The notes under the pieces were generated by a model. That model did not search any database, had not been told where the DNA came from, and saw only the letters and a list, made by a program, of their open reading frames with translations. From Gemmatimonadaceae bacterium (lineage in GTDB: Bacteria; Gemmatimonadota; Gemmatimonadetes; Gemmatimonadales; Gemmatimonadaceae), in NCBI GenBank assembly GCA_036496605.1, contig DASXKV010000035.1:62001-126000 (forward strand): a stretch of 64,000 nt of DNA, given 5' to 3'. This document shows, piece by piece, positions 45,679-54,358 of this stretch (position 1 is the first letter of the stretch; each line of letters starts with the position of its first letter). The translations under genes were made by a program, and so were the position numbers.

Positions 45679-46011
45679 TCAGCCGGGCATGAGCACCCGC
45701 GATACCGCGGACGCGAAGTGCGACCACTCCGCCGTTTCCAGCCGCAGCTGCTTCCGGCCGGCATTCGTGAGCCGGTAGAACTTGGCCTTTCTACCCACCT
45801 CCGAGGTGCCCCATTCGGCCTCGATCCAGCCGCGCCTTTCCATCCGGTATAGGGCGGGGTAGAGGGACCCCTCTTCGATCTGGATCGCGTCGCCGGTCGC
45901 CTCCTCCAACCATCGGGCAATCGCGTAGCCATGACGAGGCCCGCCGTTCAGCGTCTTCAGCACGAGCGCGTCCAGCGTGCCGTGGAGGCGATCCTTCGAG
46001 AGTGTCGTCAT
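45679..46011 (-). CDS. PadR-family transcriptional regulator
   Basis: A 110-residue PadR-type winged-helix repressor: LHGTLDALVLKTLNGGPRHGYAIARWLEE at the front, EEGSLYPALYRMERRGWIEAEWG, and RKAKFYRLTNAGRKQL. The C-terminal dimer helix is short (PadR-s1). It is transcribed away from the DUF4403 gene, with two 21-bp palindromes directly upstream of its ATG, so autoregulation is likely. Ligand unknown. Confidence 0.93.
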   Translation of the reverse strand: MTTLSKDRLHGTLDALVLKTLNGGPRHGYAIARWLEEATGDAIQIEEGSLYPALYRMERRGWIEAEWGTSEVGRKAKFYRLTNAGRKQLRLETAEWSHFASAVSRVLMPG

Positions 46012-46015
46012 GCGA

Positions 46016-46069
46016 TTACCTAGAGAGTCTTGGTAACGCTATCGCGTGATACTTAGACAGTCAAGGTAT
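46016..46069. promoter_or_regulatory. Two 21-bp inverted-repeat operators for PadR (putative)
   Basis: TTACCTAGAGAGTCTTGGTAA at 46016-46036 (21 bases in total) is shown only by its halves TTACCTAGA and TCTTGGTAA; the second site 46049-46069 has halves ATACTTAGA and TCAAGGTAT. Both have dyad symmetry around a 3-base centre and lie 33 bp apart centre to centre, about three helical turns, in the divergent promoter region. This is the classic layout for a PadR operator controlling its own gene and possibly the lipoprotein. Confidence 0.55.
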
Positions 46070-46136
46070 CAGGCCCTCTCGCTCACCCTTGGTGGCGACG
46101 CTTGCCGAGGGAGCAATGCCTTGCGAGCTTGACCGC

Positions 46137-47534
46137 ATGATTCGACTCTTCGGAGAGAGCGTGCGGCTCGTCGTAATCGCCGCGTCGATCATCGGAGTGA
46201 GCGTCGCGTGTCGCGGCCACTTCGAGGTCCCAACACCCGTGCTCTCGGCGCCGCTTGCTGGAGAACCCCCGAGTGAGCCGGCAACGATCACGCTGCCGAT
46301 CGCAATCGCGCTTTCGAAGATTCGCACGCAGCTCGACTCAGTCTTTCCGCCCTCGGACAGTCTCGATCGAGCAAAGTGTACGGCACTCGGAGGACTGGTC
46401 TGTCACCGGTATCTGTATCGGCGCGACAGCCTCGATTTGCGCGCGAGTGGCGATCACGTGACGCTGCAGACTCGGCTTCGATATGGGGCATCCGTCGGCT
46501 TGCCCGGCGTGGGCGGAATTGCAAGCTGCGGATTTGCTCCCGAGTCAATGAAGCGCGCCGACGTCCGTCTATCGACGACGCTCTATTGGCGCTCCGATTG
46601 GCGACTAGGGTCGCACGGTACGACGGTCAATACAACTTTAAGTGATCGGTGTGAAGTCACGTTATTACATGTTGATGCGACATCGATAGTAAAGCGAATT
46701 ATAGAAGGACAAAGCGAGGATCTTCGTCGTCAGATCGATTCGATGCTGCCGATGGCCGCCGACGTGCACGGCGCGGCAGACTCTCTGTGGCAGCTCGCCC
46801 AGCAACCACTCGCTCTGGACTCTGCGTCCACGGTCTGGCTCACGCTCTCACCCGAATCCGTGAGTCTCGCGCCCATCATTGGCTCGGCGAGCGCGATATC
46901 GACTGCGCTCGTCCTGACCGCGCGTCCGCGAGTAACCGTTGGTCCGAAGCCGGCGGTGACCGTAGAGCCGCTTCCATCGCTCACACTTGCTCGACGCTCA
47001 TCCGGCATCCATGTGCCTGTCGAGGTCGAACTGCCGTTCTCGGATCTCAGCCAGAAGGTCTCGACTCTTCTTGCCGGCGATACGGCCGGCAAGGGACTGC
47101 ACGTGAGAGAAATAAAGATCTGGGGAGTAGGAGACACTGCCGTGGTCAAGGTCGATCTCGAGGGCAAGGTCAACGGCTCACTCTACCTGCTCGGGCGAGT
47201 AGGATACGACTCCACCTCTCGTTCCGTGCTTCTGAGTAATCTTCGGTACACTCTCGAGAGCCACGACATGATGACCCGGATCAAGTCGACGTTCGGCGCT
47301 GGTCGGATCAAGGCCGCACTCGACGCGGCGACCGGGAAAGGGCATCTCGCCGTCGGAGAGCAATTGGACTCGCTCAAGTCGCGCCTGAACTACGAGCTCA
47401 ATCGCTCGTTGGCACCCGGCGTCAGGCTCGCGGGAAGCGTGAACGACGTCCGCTTTTCACGCATGTTCACGACGCAGACAGCGTTCGTTCTTCGAGTCGT
47501 GCTCGATGGCGAGGCCGTTATCCTGGTGCAGTGA
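46137..47534 (+). CDS. DUF4403 family lipoprotein
   Basis: A 465-residue exported protein with a signal peptide ending at VSVACRG, a lipobox-like site at Cys24 or so. The body alternates beta strands (ITLPIAIALSKIRTQLDSVF, SGIHVPVEVELPFSDLSQKV, GVGDTAVVKVDLEGKVNGSL) of the DUF4403 type, possibly a lipid-binding fold. Bases about 46620-46710 carry a run of rare codons (three TTA, two ATA) unlike the rest of the gene. ATG 46137 is preferred over 46089. It is divergent to the PadR gene. Confidence 0.82.
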   Translation: MIRLFGESVRLVVIAASIIGVSVACRGHFEVPTPVLSAPLAGEPPSEPATITLPIAIALSKIRTQLDSVFPPSDSLDRAKCTALGGLVCHRYLYRRDSLDLRASGDHVTLQTRLRYGASVGLPGVGGIASCGFAPESMKRADVRLSTTLYWRSDWRLGSHGTTVNTTLSDRCEVTLLHVDATSIVKRIIEGQSEDLRRQIDSMLPMAADVHGAADSLWQLAQQPLALDSASTVWLTLSPESVSLAPIIGSASAISTALVLTARPRVTVGPKPAVTVEPLPSLTLARRSSGIHVPVEVELPFSDLSQKVSTLLAGDTAGKGLHVREIKIWGVGDTAVVKVDLEGKVNGSLYLLGRVGYDSTSRSVLLSNLRYTLESHDMMTRIKSTFGAGRIKAALDAATGKGHLAVGEQLDSLKSRLNYELNRSLAPGVRLAGSVNDVRFSRMFTTQTAFVLRVVLDGEAVILVQ

Positions 47535-47562
47535 AGCGCTGCCGACGGCGCCTCACCGGCTC

Positions 47563-48417
47563 TCACTTCTTGGTTGCACCCACCTCTCCGGCAACGACCG
47601 TCTGGTTAGGCAATGGCTTCACCAGCAGCGTTTGCCCGATGCGAATCTTGTTTCCGCTGATGCTGTTCCACTCGCGAAGATGATCGGCGGTGGTGTTCCA
47701 GCGAGCGGCAATCGAGGCCAAGGCGTCACCACGCTTCACCTTGTAATACTTGGCCTTCGCGGCTTCCTGCTCCGCCAGTTTCCGCCGCGCTTCTACTGCT
47801 GCCCGTTGCTTCGCCTGCTTCTCGCCGAGTGCGACGAGCCGCTCGTGGCGCGCAGAGATCGAGTGTAGGAGCAGGCTCGCCTTTCCCCAGCCCTGCGACG
47901 GAACCCCATATCGATAGTTGCCCTCTGGCGTGTCGACGACGAGCGCTTTGGCGATGCCGAAGAACGTGCGACCCGGATGCAGCTGAACCGCCGTATCGAC
48001 TTGAAAATCGTGCTCGGTGAAGGTCGGAGGGCTATCTCCGGCGCTCAGCAGGTCGCGTGGCTCCAGGCCCAGGAACAGCAAGCGCCGATCGGTGAGAACG
48101 AGAAGGCCTCGCGTCGCTCGGAAGTAATCGATCCAGGGACGCTGAAACACTGCGACCGTGCGAATGACGCGCTCGCCCTCTGCGAGAGTATTCAGTCGCA
48201 GCTCTCGCTCGGCAATGGCGCTCGCGTTCCGAGGCTCGGTGCGATAGGTGTGAATTGCAAATTGGACGAGCAGTCCGACGATGACGATCGCCGCACCAAT
48301 CATCGCGTATCTCGTGGCGGGTCGTACGCGCCGACGGCGCCGCTTGAGTCGGAGCTTCCTTTTTCGCATCACCGGCGTTGGTGGTGCGCTTTCCGGTGTC
48401 TCGAAGGAGCCTTCCAT
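47563..48417 (-). CDS. Membrane-anchored LysM-domain protein
   Basis: A 284-residue protein: a basic N-terminus (RKRKLRLKRRRRRVR), one membrane helix (AMIGAAIVIVGLLVQFAI), an unknown middle domain, a coiled-coil-like Lys/Ala/Glu linker, and one C-terminal LysM (YYKVKRGDALASIAARWNTT, followed by GQTLLVKPLP), which binds peptidoglycan. The frame extends to a TTG at 48435; ATG 48417 is preferred. It faces the DUF4403 gene tail to tail. Likely a cell-wall-linked anchoring protein. Confidence 0.85.
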   Translation of the reverse strand: MEGSFETPESAPPTPVMRKRKLRLKRRRRRVRPATRYAMIGAAIVIVGLLVQFAIHTYRTEPRNASAIAERELRLNTLAEGERVIRTVAVFQRPWIDYFRATRGLLVLTDRRLLFLGLEPRDLLSAGDSPPTFTEHDFQVDTAVQLHPGRTFFGIAKALVVDTPEGNYRYGVPSQGWGKASLLLHSISARHERLVALGEKQAKQRAAVEARRKLAEQEAAKAKYYKVKRGDALASIAARWNTTADHLREWNSISGNKIRIGQTLLVKPLPNQTVVAGEVGATKK

Positions 48418-48762
48418 CTTCAACCGATCAATCAACTCAGCCCTCTAGGCGCCTCTGCGCCTTGATCTTCAAGTCTCAGGGGAAAAATGATGCCGGCGAG
48501 CAAGCGAGCCAATCGGCCACCGGCCTGTCGATCACTCAATGCGCCCCGTTCGCACCCGGTCGGTTGAAAAAGGCTGCACCCACGGCTAGCATCCGGCCAG
48601 GCTCTTCTAGGCGCGGAGCATTATTCGTCCAGCACTCCCGCTCGCGCCAGCCTTGCTTTTTTGGCGGGGTTCGTACGCCGGTCCGGCGGCCGACACACGT
48701 GTCGTAGGACTTTTGGCCCTACCCCGTTTCGCGGATCAGAATCTGACCCCGTTGGAGGCACC
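48418..48762. other. Intergenic region between LysM and lytic transglycosylase genes
   Basis: About 345 bases with no convincing gene. A small hairpin AGGCGC/GCGCCT with a CTCT loop lies at 48447-48462, close to the LysM start. The rest has no repeat, promoter or strong ribosome-binding site until GGAGG at 48754, just before the transglycosylase. The stretch is divergent between the two genes and must hold both promoters. Confidence 0.45.
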
Positions 48763-49551
48763 ATCAAGAACCAACCCGCGTCTCACCTGCTATTGCTCGC
48801 CGCCGGATCGCTCTGCACGGTGATCTTCACTGTGTCTCGCGTGCGGCCGGTTTTTGTGCAGCGCGAGCCGGTGGTCGCTCAGATTCTCCAGCACGAGTAC
48901 GTCGATTCCGCTCCGATCCGCGCTCCGTGGTTGAACTCGCCAGCGGAAGTTGCCCTTCAGACTCCACAATTCCTCGCTGACCGCGAGCGCTTTATGCGAG
49001 ATCTGCTCCGAACCGGCAAGGTGGACGAGCACCGAGCGTGGAGCCTTGCCGACGTTGCGGTCAGCGAAGCATACCGCCGCCGGTTGCCGCCGGCGCTTGT
49101 GCTTGGTGTGATGCTCACCGAGAACGACGAGCTCAATTCCAGAGCGCGATCGCCCGTCGGAGCGGTAGGGTTGATGCAAGTTCACGGAAGCTCCTGGCGC
49201 AGCGCGCTGGGTCGCATGTTCGGTACGAACTTGCACAATGACACGACCAACTTGCGCTACGGGATCTACATCCTGGGTTACATGGCGCGACGAGCGAGCA
49301 ATAACCCCGTTGCCGATTCCACCGCACAGAGTGACAGTACGGTGGCGTCGGACAGCAGCTGGCGGATGGCGTTGCTGCACTACAATGGATGTGTGCGTGG
49401 CAAGAACACGCCGAACTGCCGAAGCTATCCCGTGGCGGTTCAGAAGAACGTCATCGAGAATGCCAAGACGACGTGCAACGGTCGCGATTTCGACGCCTGC
49501 GTCGTGCGTCCGCTCTGGCTGAGCACTCGTTCGGATCCGAGCCAGCAATAG
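48763..49551 (+). CDS. Lytic transglycosylase, SLT-type, membrane-anchored
   Basis: About 262 residues with one N-terminal membrane helix (HLLLLAAGSLCTVIFTV) and an SLT domain: catalytic Glu in MLTENDELNSRARSPVGAVGLMQVHG, then LRYGIYILGYM, ALLHYNGCVRG and a four-cysteine tail, cleaving peptidoglycan. No ATG, GTG or TTG precedes the helix in a coding-like stretch: an ATC at 48763, four bases after GGAGG, is the best placed start; the frame upstream to TTG 48661 is non-coding in character. The start is therefore uncertain, the function is not. Confidence 0.78.
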   Translation: MKNQPASHLLLLAAGSLCTVIFTVSRVRPVFVQREPVVAQILQHEYVDSAPIRAPWLNSPAEVALQTPQFLADRERFMRDLLRTGKVDEHRAWSLADVAVSEAYRRRLPPALVLGVMLTENDELNSRARSPVGAVGLMQVHGSSWRSALGRMFGTNLHNDTTNLRYGIYILGYMARRASNNPVADSTAQSDSTVASDSSWRMALLHYNGCVRGKNTPNCRSYPVAVQKNVIENAKTTCNGRDFDACVVRPLWLSTRSDPSQQ

Positions 49552-49605
49552 CTAGGCGGTTCGCGGACGCTCGCCTCGACCGGCCGAGGCATACATCTTT
49601 GCCGG

Positions 49606-50430
49606 ATGGAGACTCGAGCGCAGGCTGACGCGAGGTCCGAGTCCGTCGCGGCGCCCGCGCTTTCGACCGAGGCGCTGGTTAAGCGCTTCGGATCGACGAC
49701 TGCGCTGGATAGCGTGACCGTCGAAATCGCGCGGGGGGAGTGCGTGGCTCTCGTTGGTGAGAGCGGCTCCGGCAAGACAACCCTGCTGCGCACCTTCAAC
49801 CGGCTCGTAACGCCCGACTCAGGCAGAGTGTTGGTTTCGGGTCGAGACAGCGCGACTGTCGATGCCATCGAGCTCCGCCGTCGAATGGGTTATGTGCCGC
49901 AGGATGGCGGTCTTCTTCCTCACTGGCGGGTTGGGCGGAACGTCGAGCTCGTGCTCAGACTGCGGCAGGCGGAGCAAGACATCGTGCGTCGAGCGGATGA
50001 ATCGCTCGAGTTGGTTGGTCTCGATCCGAGTGTCTTTCGGATGCGCTGGCCGCGTGAGCTCTCGGGTGGGCAGCGGCAGCGCGTAGCAATTGCAAGAGCA
50101 CTCGCCGCCCGGCCGGAAGTGCTGTTACTGGACGAGCCGTTCGGCGCGCTCGACGCGATTTCGCGCGCCGACCTACAGGAGAGCTTCGCGGCTCTGCGCG
50201 AAGCCCAATCTGCGCCGATGACCTGCGTGCTCGTCACTCACGATCTGCACGAGGCGTTCTTACTCGCCGATCGAATCGCCGTGCTTCGTCGTGGGCGAGT
50301 GGAACAGATCGGAAACGCCGAGGCGCTGCTCTCGCGTCCCGCCAGCGAGTACGTGCGCGAGCTACTCGCCCGCGCTCGCGTCACGAGTGCCGACGTCGCC
50401 GTTTCATCAGGCAGGCGAGAGCCGCTATGA
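49606..50430 (+). CDS. ABC transporter ATP-binding protein (osmoprotectant type)
   Basis: A 274-residue ATPase: Walker A GESGSGKTT with Lys57, Q-loop VPQDGGLLPHW, signature LSGGQRQRVAIARAL, Walker B VLLLDEPFGALDAISR and an H-switch THDLHEA. It matches the OpuBA/OpuCA-type ATPases for quaternary amines but lacks the C-terminal CBS domains of those, at 274 residues. Its end overlaps the fused permease gene by four bases (ATGA). It probably imports glycine betaine, choline or a related solute. Confidence 0.93.
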   Translation: METRAQADARSESVAAPALSTEALVKRFGSTTALDSVTVEIARGECVALVGESGSGKTTLLRTFNRLVTPDSGRVLVSGRDSATVDAIELRRRMGYVPQDGGLLPHWRVGRNVELVLRLRQAEQDIVRRADESLELVGLDPSVFRMRWPRELSGGQRQRVAIARALAARPEVLLLDEPFGALDAISRADLQESFAALREAQSAPMTCVLVTHDLHEAFLLADRIAVLRRGRVEQIGNAEALLSRPASEYVRELLARARVTSADVAVSSGRREPL

Positions 50431-51962
50431 GACGCAGGGCCCTTTTCCTCACCATTGTCCTTTGCGCACGCGCGGCCCTCGGGCAGACCGAGCAACGGTC
50501 AGTGATCGTCGCTTCGAAGCCGTTCGGGGAGTCGTATCTCCTGGCAGAGATGTTTGCCCAACTGCTCGAGGCGCGCGGGGTGCGCGTCGATCGACGCCCC
50601 GGCCTCGGGGCGACCGAGCTCGCATTTCGTGCATTGAGAAGTGGTTCGATCGACGTTTATCCCGAGTACACGGGCACCGGGCTCTTGGTCTTGCTCGGCG
50701 AGCAACCGCGCGGAACAGCTGAAGAAGTGTACGGACGCGTGGCGGAGGAATTCCCGCGCCGATTCGGGGTGCGGTGGCTTCCACCGTTAGGCTTCGAAAA
50801 CACTTATGCGATCGCTGTTCGCAAAGGAATGGCGGATTCCCTTGGCTTGCGAACCCTCTCGGACCTGGCGCGCTCAGCATCGCGACTCCGCGCTGGACTC
50901 ACTCCCGACTTCATCGGGCGAGCCGATGGCCTTCCCGGCCTCTCGAAAGCCTATGGGATTCACTTTCGGGACGTACGCTCGCTCCTACCAGCCGTGAAGT
51001 ACCGGGCACTCGATGCTGGTGAGGTCGATGTGGTCGACGGCTACTCCACGGATGGACTCATTGCGCGCTACGACTTGCGAGTGCTCGGCGACGATAAGGG
51101 ATTCTTCCCGCCTTACGAGGCAGCCGCGCTCATCGGATCACGACTCGCACGAAGCAATCCGGCGGCTGTGGCGGCGTTGACGGAACTCAGTGGACGCCTC
51201 GACGCCGAGCAGATGCGACGTCTCAATCGTCGCGTCGAGGCTGAGGGCGTGCCGATACCGGCCGTTGCCGAGCAAGCGCTCGACGAGCTCGGGCTAAGGG
51301 GCTCGTTGGGCACCGAGTTCCGCGAGCCGAGGCGTGGCAGCTTGATTGCGTACTTCGAAAGCACCCGCACTGCATTGCTCTCGCGGACGCTCCGTCACCT
51401 GCTTCTTGTCGGTGTTTCGCTCGCGTTTGCGGTTCTGATCGGCGTCTCGCTCGGCCTAACGCTCGAGAGGAGCGCCCGTGGAGCAGAGCCCATCATCAGG
51501 AGTGTCGGCGTTTTGCAGACGTTACCTGGTATTGCGCTCCTCGCCTTCATGATTCCAATGTTCGGAATCGGAGTCGTACCGGCACTGGTCGCGCTGGTAC
51601 TTTATTCCTTGTACCCGATCGTGAGAAACACCTTCACGGGTGTGCGTGACGCCGATCCATCAGCCGTCGATGCGGCACGTGCGCTCGGGATGACAGACGT
51701 TCAAATTCTTGGGCAGGTGAGGCTGCCGCTTGCCGCGCCAGTCATAATGGCTGGAATCCGGACCGCGGCTGTGATCGACGTCGGCACGGCGACACTTGCT
51801 GCCTTCATTGGCGCGGGTGGTCTCGGCGAGCCGATCGTGAGTGGGCTGGCGCTCTCGGACACGCGGATGATCTTGTCTGGAGCGATTCCCGCGGCGCTTC
51901 TGGCGCTGGCGGTCGACGCGACACTCGCGGGCGTGGAACGTTTCGTCCGCCCGAGTCGTTAA
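50427..51962 (+). CDS. Fused osmoprotectant substrate-binding protein and permease
   Basis: A 511-residue protein uniting two components usually separate. Residues about 20-285 are an OpuAC/OsmX-type binding domain (VIVASKPFGESYLLAEM, YPEYTGTGLLVLLG, VVDGYSTDGLIARY) and about 310-511 a permease with five to six helices and the coupling loop DAARALGMTDVQILGQVRLPLAAPVIMAG. A signal peptide (RRRALFLTIVLCARAALG) leads it. The binding domain is N-terminal and joined by a linker to the permease; related bacteria have both orders. Only one copy of each is present in the operon. Confidence 0.92.
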   Translation: MRRRALFLTIVLCARAALGQTEQRSVIVASKPFGESYLLAEMFAQLLEARGVRVDRRPGLGATELAFRALRSGSIDVYPEYTGTGLLVLLGEQPRGTAEEVYGRVAEEFPRRFGVRWLPPLGFENTYAIAVRKGMADSLGLRTLSDLARSASRLRAGLTPDFIGRADGLPGLSKAYGIHFRDVRSLLPAVKYRALDAGEVDVVDGYSTDGLIARYDLRVLGDDKGFFPPYEAAALIGSRLARSNPAAVAALTELSGRLDAEQMRRLNRRVEAEGVPIPAVAEQALDELGLRGSLGTEFREPRRGSLIAYFESTRTALLSRTLRHLLLVGVSLAFAVLIGVSLGLTLERSARGAEPIIRSVGVLQTLPGIALLAFMIPMFGIGVVPALVALVLYSLYPIVRNTFTGVRDADPSAVDAARALGMTDVQILGQVRLPLAAPVIMAGIRTAAVIDVGTATLAAFIGAGGLGEPIVSGLALSDTRMILSGAIPAALLALAVDATLAGVERFVRPSR

Positions 51963-52029
51963 CTGTAGCTCGCGTGCACTGGGCGCAGGACGCCCCCGAG
52001 CGCGCGCGAGTTTTGCCAGATGGAGGTCC

Positions 52030-53364
52030 ATGACCATCGCCGTCCCCCACGTCGAGCGCTCGGATCGGTTGGCTACTTCGCGAGCGAACATTGCCTTGGC
52101 CCTGGCCGAAGCACGCGCACGTACGCTGCAGCTGATCGAAACCGTAAGCGAGGCGGATCTGCGCACGCAGCATGATCCGCTCATGGGTCCTATTCTCTGG
52201 GACTTGGGTCACATCGGGCATTTCGAAGCGCTCTGGCTCGACCGCAACCTCGACGGCAACGTCGAATTTGTGGAGATGCCGGGGATGTACAATCCGTTCG
52301 AGCATCCGCGTCGCGTCCGCGGAGCTCTGCCATTGCCGACACTGGCGGGGACGCTCGAATCGATGGCGGAAATCCGCGAGCGCGTGCTCGAACGCCTGGA
52401 ACACATCGATCTCGAGTCGGCCGATCCATTGCTGCGGCACGGCTACGTCTATCAGATGGTGCTGCAGCACGAGTATCAGCACAACGAGACGATGCTGCAG
52501 ACCCTGCAGCTGAAGACGGGTGTGCCGTATTCGCCATTGGTCCGGCGCGCTCAGCCGGCGCGGCGCGTGGTGTTAGGCGATGAAGCGCTGCGCGTCGATG
52601 TCGGCCGTGCCTTCGTCGGCACCGACGATCGACTGAACGCGTACGACAACGAACGGCCTCGGTTTGCCGTCGAAGTCGCGCCGTACTGGATCGATCGAAC
52701 GCCGGTGACCAACGAGCAATATCTCGCCTTCATCGGTGACGGTGGCTATCAGCGGCATGAGCTGTGGAGCGACGCGGGCCGCGCCTGGCTCGATGAATCG
52801 AAAGCGGAGGCGCCACGATACTGGTGGCATGAGGACGGCGTCTGGCTGCGTCGGAGCATGGATCATGTGGGCAGACCCGACCCAGCGTCTCCGGTGATTC
52901 ACGTGTGCTATCACGAGGCCGAAGCGTTTGCGAGATGGGCAGGGAAGCGGCTGCCGACCGAGACGGAATGGGAAGTCGCGGCCTCTTGGGATGCGAGCGA
53001 ACAACAATCGCGCGAGTTCCCGTGGGGTGACGTTCGACCTAACGCGAGCGACGCGAATCTCGACCAGCTTGGCTTTGACGTGGTGCCGGTCGGTGCGTAC
53101 GAGAAGAATGTGTCGCCGTTAGGCTGCTACGGGATGCTCGGCGACGTCTGGGAGTGGACGAGTACCGACTTCAAGGGCTATGCGGGCTTCACTGCCTTCC
53201 CGTACGCCGAGTACTCGCAAGTCTTTTTCGGAACGGAGTATAAAGTATTGCGCGGCGGTTCCTGGGCGACGCGGCCGGGTGCCATTCGGAGCACGTTCCG
53301 CAACTGGGACTATCCGATTCGCCGTCAAATTTTCAGTGGTTTTCGTTGCGCTCGCGATGACTAA
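52030..53364 (+). CDS. egtB: Ergothioneine biosynthesis protein EgtB
   Basis: EgtB is the iron-dependent sulfoxide synthase that joins hercynine to gamma-glutamylcysteine or cysteine. The 444-residue protein has an N-terminal DinB-like domain whose iron ligands include HIGHFEALW (about His61-64) and HEYQHNE (His147, His151), and a C-terminal FGE-sulfatase domain (GWDXXVP pattern near FPWGDVRPN, GYAGFTAFPYAEY, RGGSWATRP). ATG 52030 follows a GATGGAGG leader. The stop TAA lies eight bases into the egtD gene. Confidence 0.95.
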   Translation: MTIAVPHVERSDRLATSRANIALALAEARARTLQLIETVSEADLRTQHDPLMGPILWDLGHIGHFEALWLDRNLDGNVEFVEMPGMYNPFEHPRRVRGALPLPTLAGTLESMAEIRERVLERLEHIDLESADPLLRHGYVYQMVLQHEYQHNETMLQTLQLKTGVPYSPLVRRAQPARRVVLGDEALRVDVGRAFVGTDDRLNAYDNERPRFAVEVAPYWIDRTPVTNEQYLAFIGDGGYQRHELWSDAGRAWLDESKAEAPRYWWHEDGVWLRRSMDHVGRPDPASPVIHVCYHEAEAFARWAGKRLPTETEWEVAASWDASEQQSREFPWGDVRPNASDANLDQLGFDVVPVGAYEKNVSPLGCYGMLGDVWEWTSTDFKGYAGFTAFPYAEYSQVFFGTEYKVLRGGSWATRPGAIRSTFRNWDYPIRRQIFSGFRCARDD

Positions 53365-54358
53365 ACGTGCCGGGAACGCCGCCGCCGAGAACATCGAGCG
53401 GCCAGTCGCGATCACTCTCGTCGACGAACGCAAGTCGACGATGATCGACGAGGTCCGTGAGGGACTCGGGCGGCGACAAAAAGAGCTGCCGCCAAAGTAC
53501 TTTTATGACGAGCGAGGCTCGGAGCTCTTCGAGAAGATCACTCGGCTGCCCGAGTACTATCTGACGCGTGCCGAGCGTGGGTTGCTCGAGGAGAACGCGC
53601 ACTCGCTCGTCGAAACGCTCCGCCCGCGCACGCTCGTGGAGCTCGGCGCCGGCAGCGCGGCGAAGACACGCATTCTCCTCGACGCAATGGAGCGCACGGG
53701 CTGCGCCGAGCAGTATGTGCCCGTCGATGTGAGCGAGGAGTTTCTCGGCGGTACGGCGAAGCACTTGCGAAAGGAGTATCCGACGCTGCGCGTGGAGCCG
53801 GCGATCGCCGACATCAGCACGTCGTTAGGCGTATCGGCACGTCTGCCACGGCCAGTGCTGTTCGCCTTCCTTGGCAGTACGATCGGGAACTTCGACGCAC
53901 CCGCCGCGCGAGCATTGCTCGGCCGCGTTCGTGACGCGATGCGTCCGTTCGATCGGCTACTCCTCGGCACGGATCTGCGAAAGCGGAAGCGCGTCATCGA
54001 GGCCGCCTACAATGATACGCGCGGCGTTACGGCGGCGTTCAACCGCAATATGCTGCGCGTGCTCAATCGCGAGCTTGGCGCCGATTTCGATGTCGGCAGC
54101 TTCGCGCATCGTGCGTTCTATTCGCGCGAGCGTCATCGCATCGAAATGCATCTCGTCTCGGCGCGCGAGCAGGTCGTGCACATTCCACGCGTCGGCGAAG
54201 TGTACCTTGCGAGTGGTGAGACGATTCGCACCGAGATCAGCTGCAAATACGATCGCCCGAGCGTGCGTCGACTGCTTCGCGCGGCCAGTCTCAAACTCGA
54301 GGAATGGATCACAGACGGCGAGCGTTTCGCACTCGCCGTCGCCGCGCCACGACCATGA
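53357..54358 (+). CDS. egtD: L-histidine N-alpha-methyltransferase EgtD
   Basis: EgtD trimethylates histidine to hercynine, the first step of ergothioneine synthesis. The 333-residue protein has the family front (ELPPKYFYDERGSELFEKI), SAM-binding ELGAGSAAKTR, VPVDVSEEFLGG, FLGSTIGNF and the C-terminal EISCKY. ATG 53357 overlaps the egtB end by eight bases. The TGA overlaps egtA (ATGA). Together with egtB and egtA it forms a coupled operon. Confidence 0.96.
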   Translation: MTKRAGNAAAENIERPVAITLVDERKSTMIDEVREGLGRRQKELPPKYFYDERGSELFEKITRLPEYYLTRAERGLLEENAHSLVETLRPRTLVELGAGSAAKTRILLDAMERTGCAEQYVPVDVSEEFLGGTAKHLRKEYPTLRVEPAIADISTSLGVSARLPRPVLFAFLGSTIGNFDAPAARALLGRVRDAMRPFDRLLLGTDLRKRKRVIEAAYNDTRGVTAAFNRNMLRVLNRELGADFDVGSFAHRAFYSRERHRIEMHLVSAREQVVHIPRVGEVYLASGETIRTEISCKYDRPSVRRLLRAASLKLEEWITDGERFALAVAAPRP

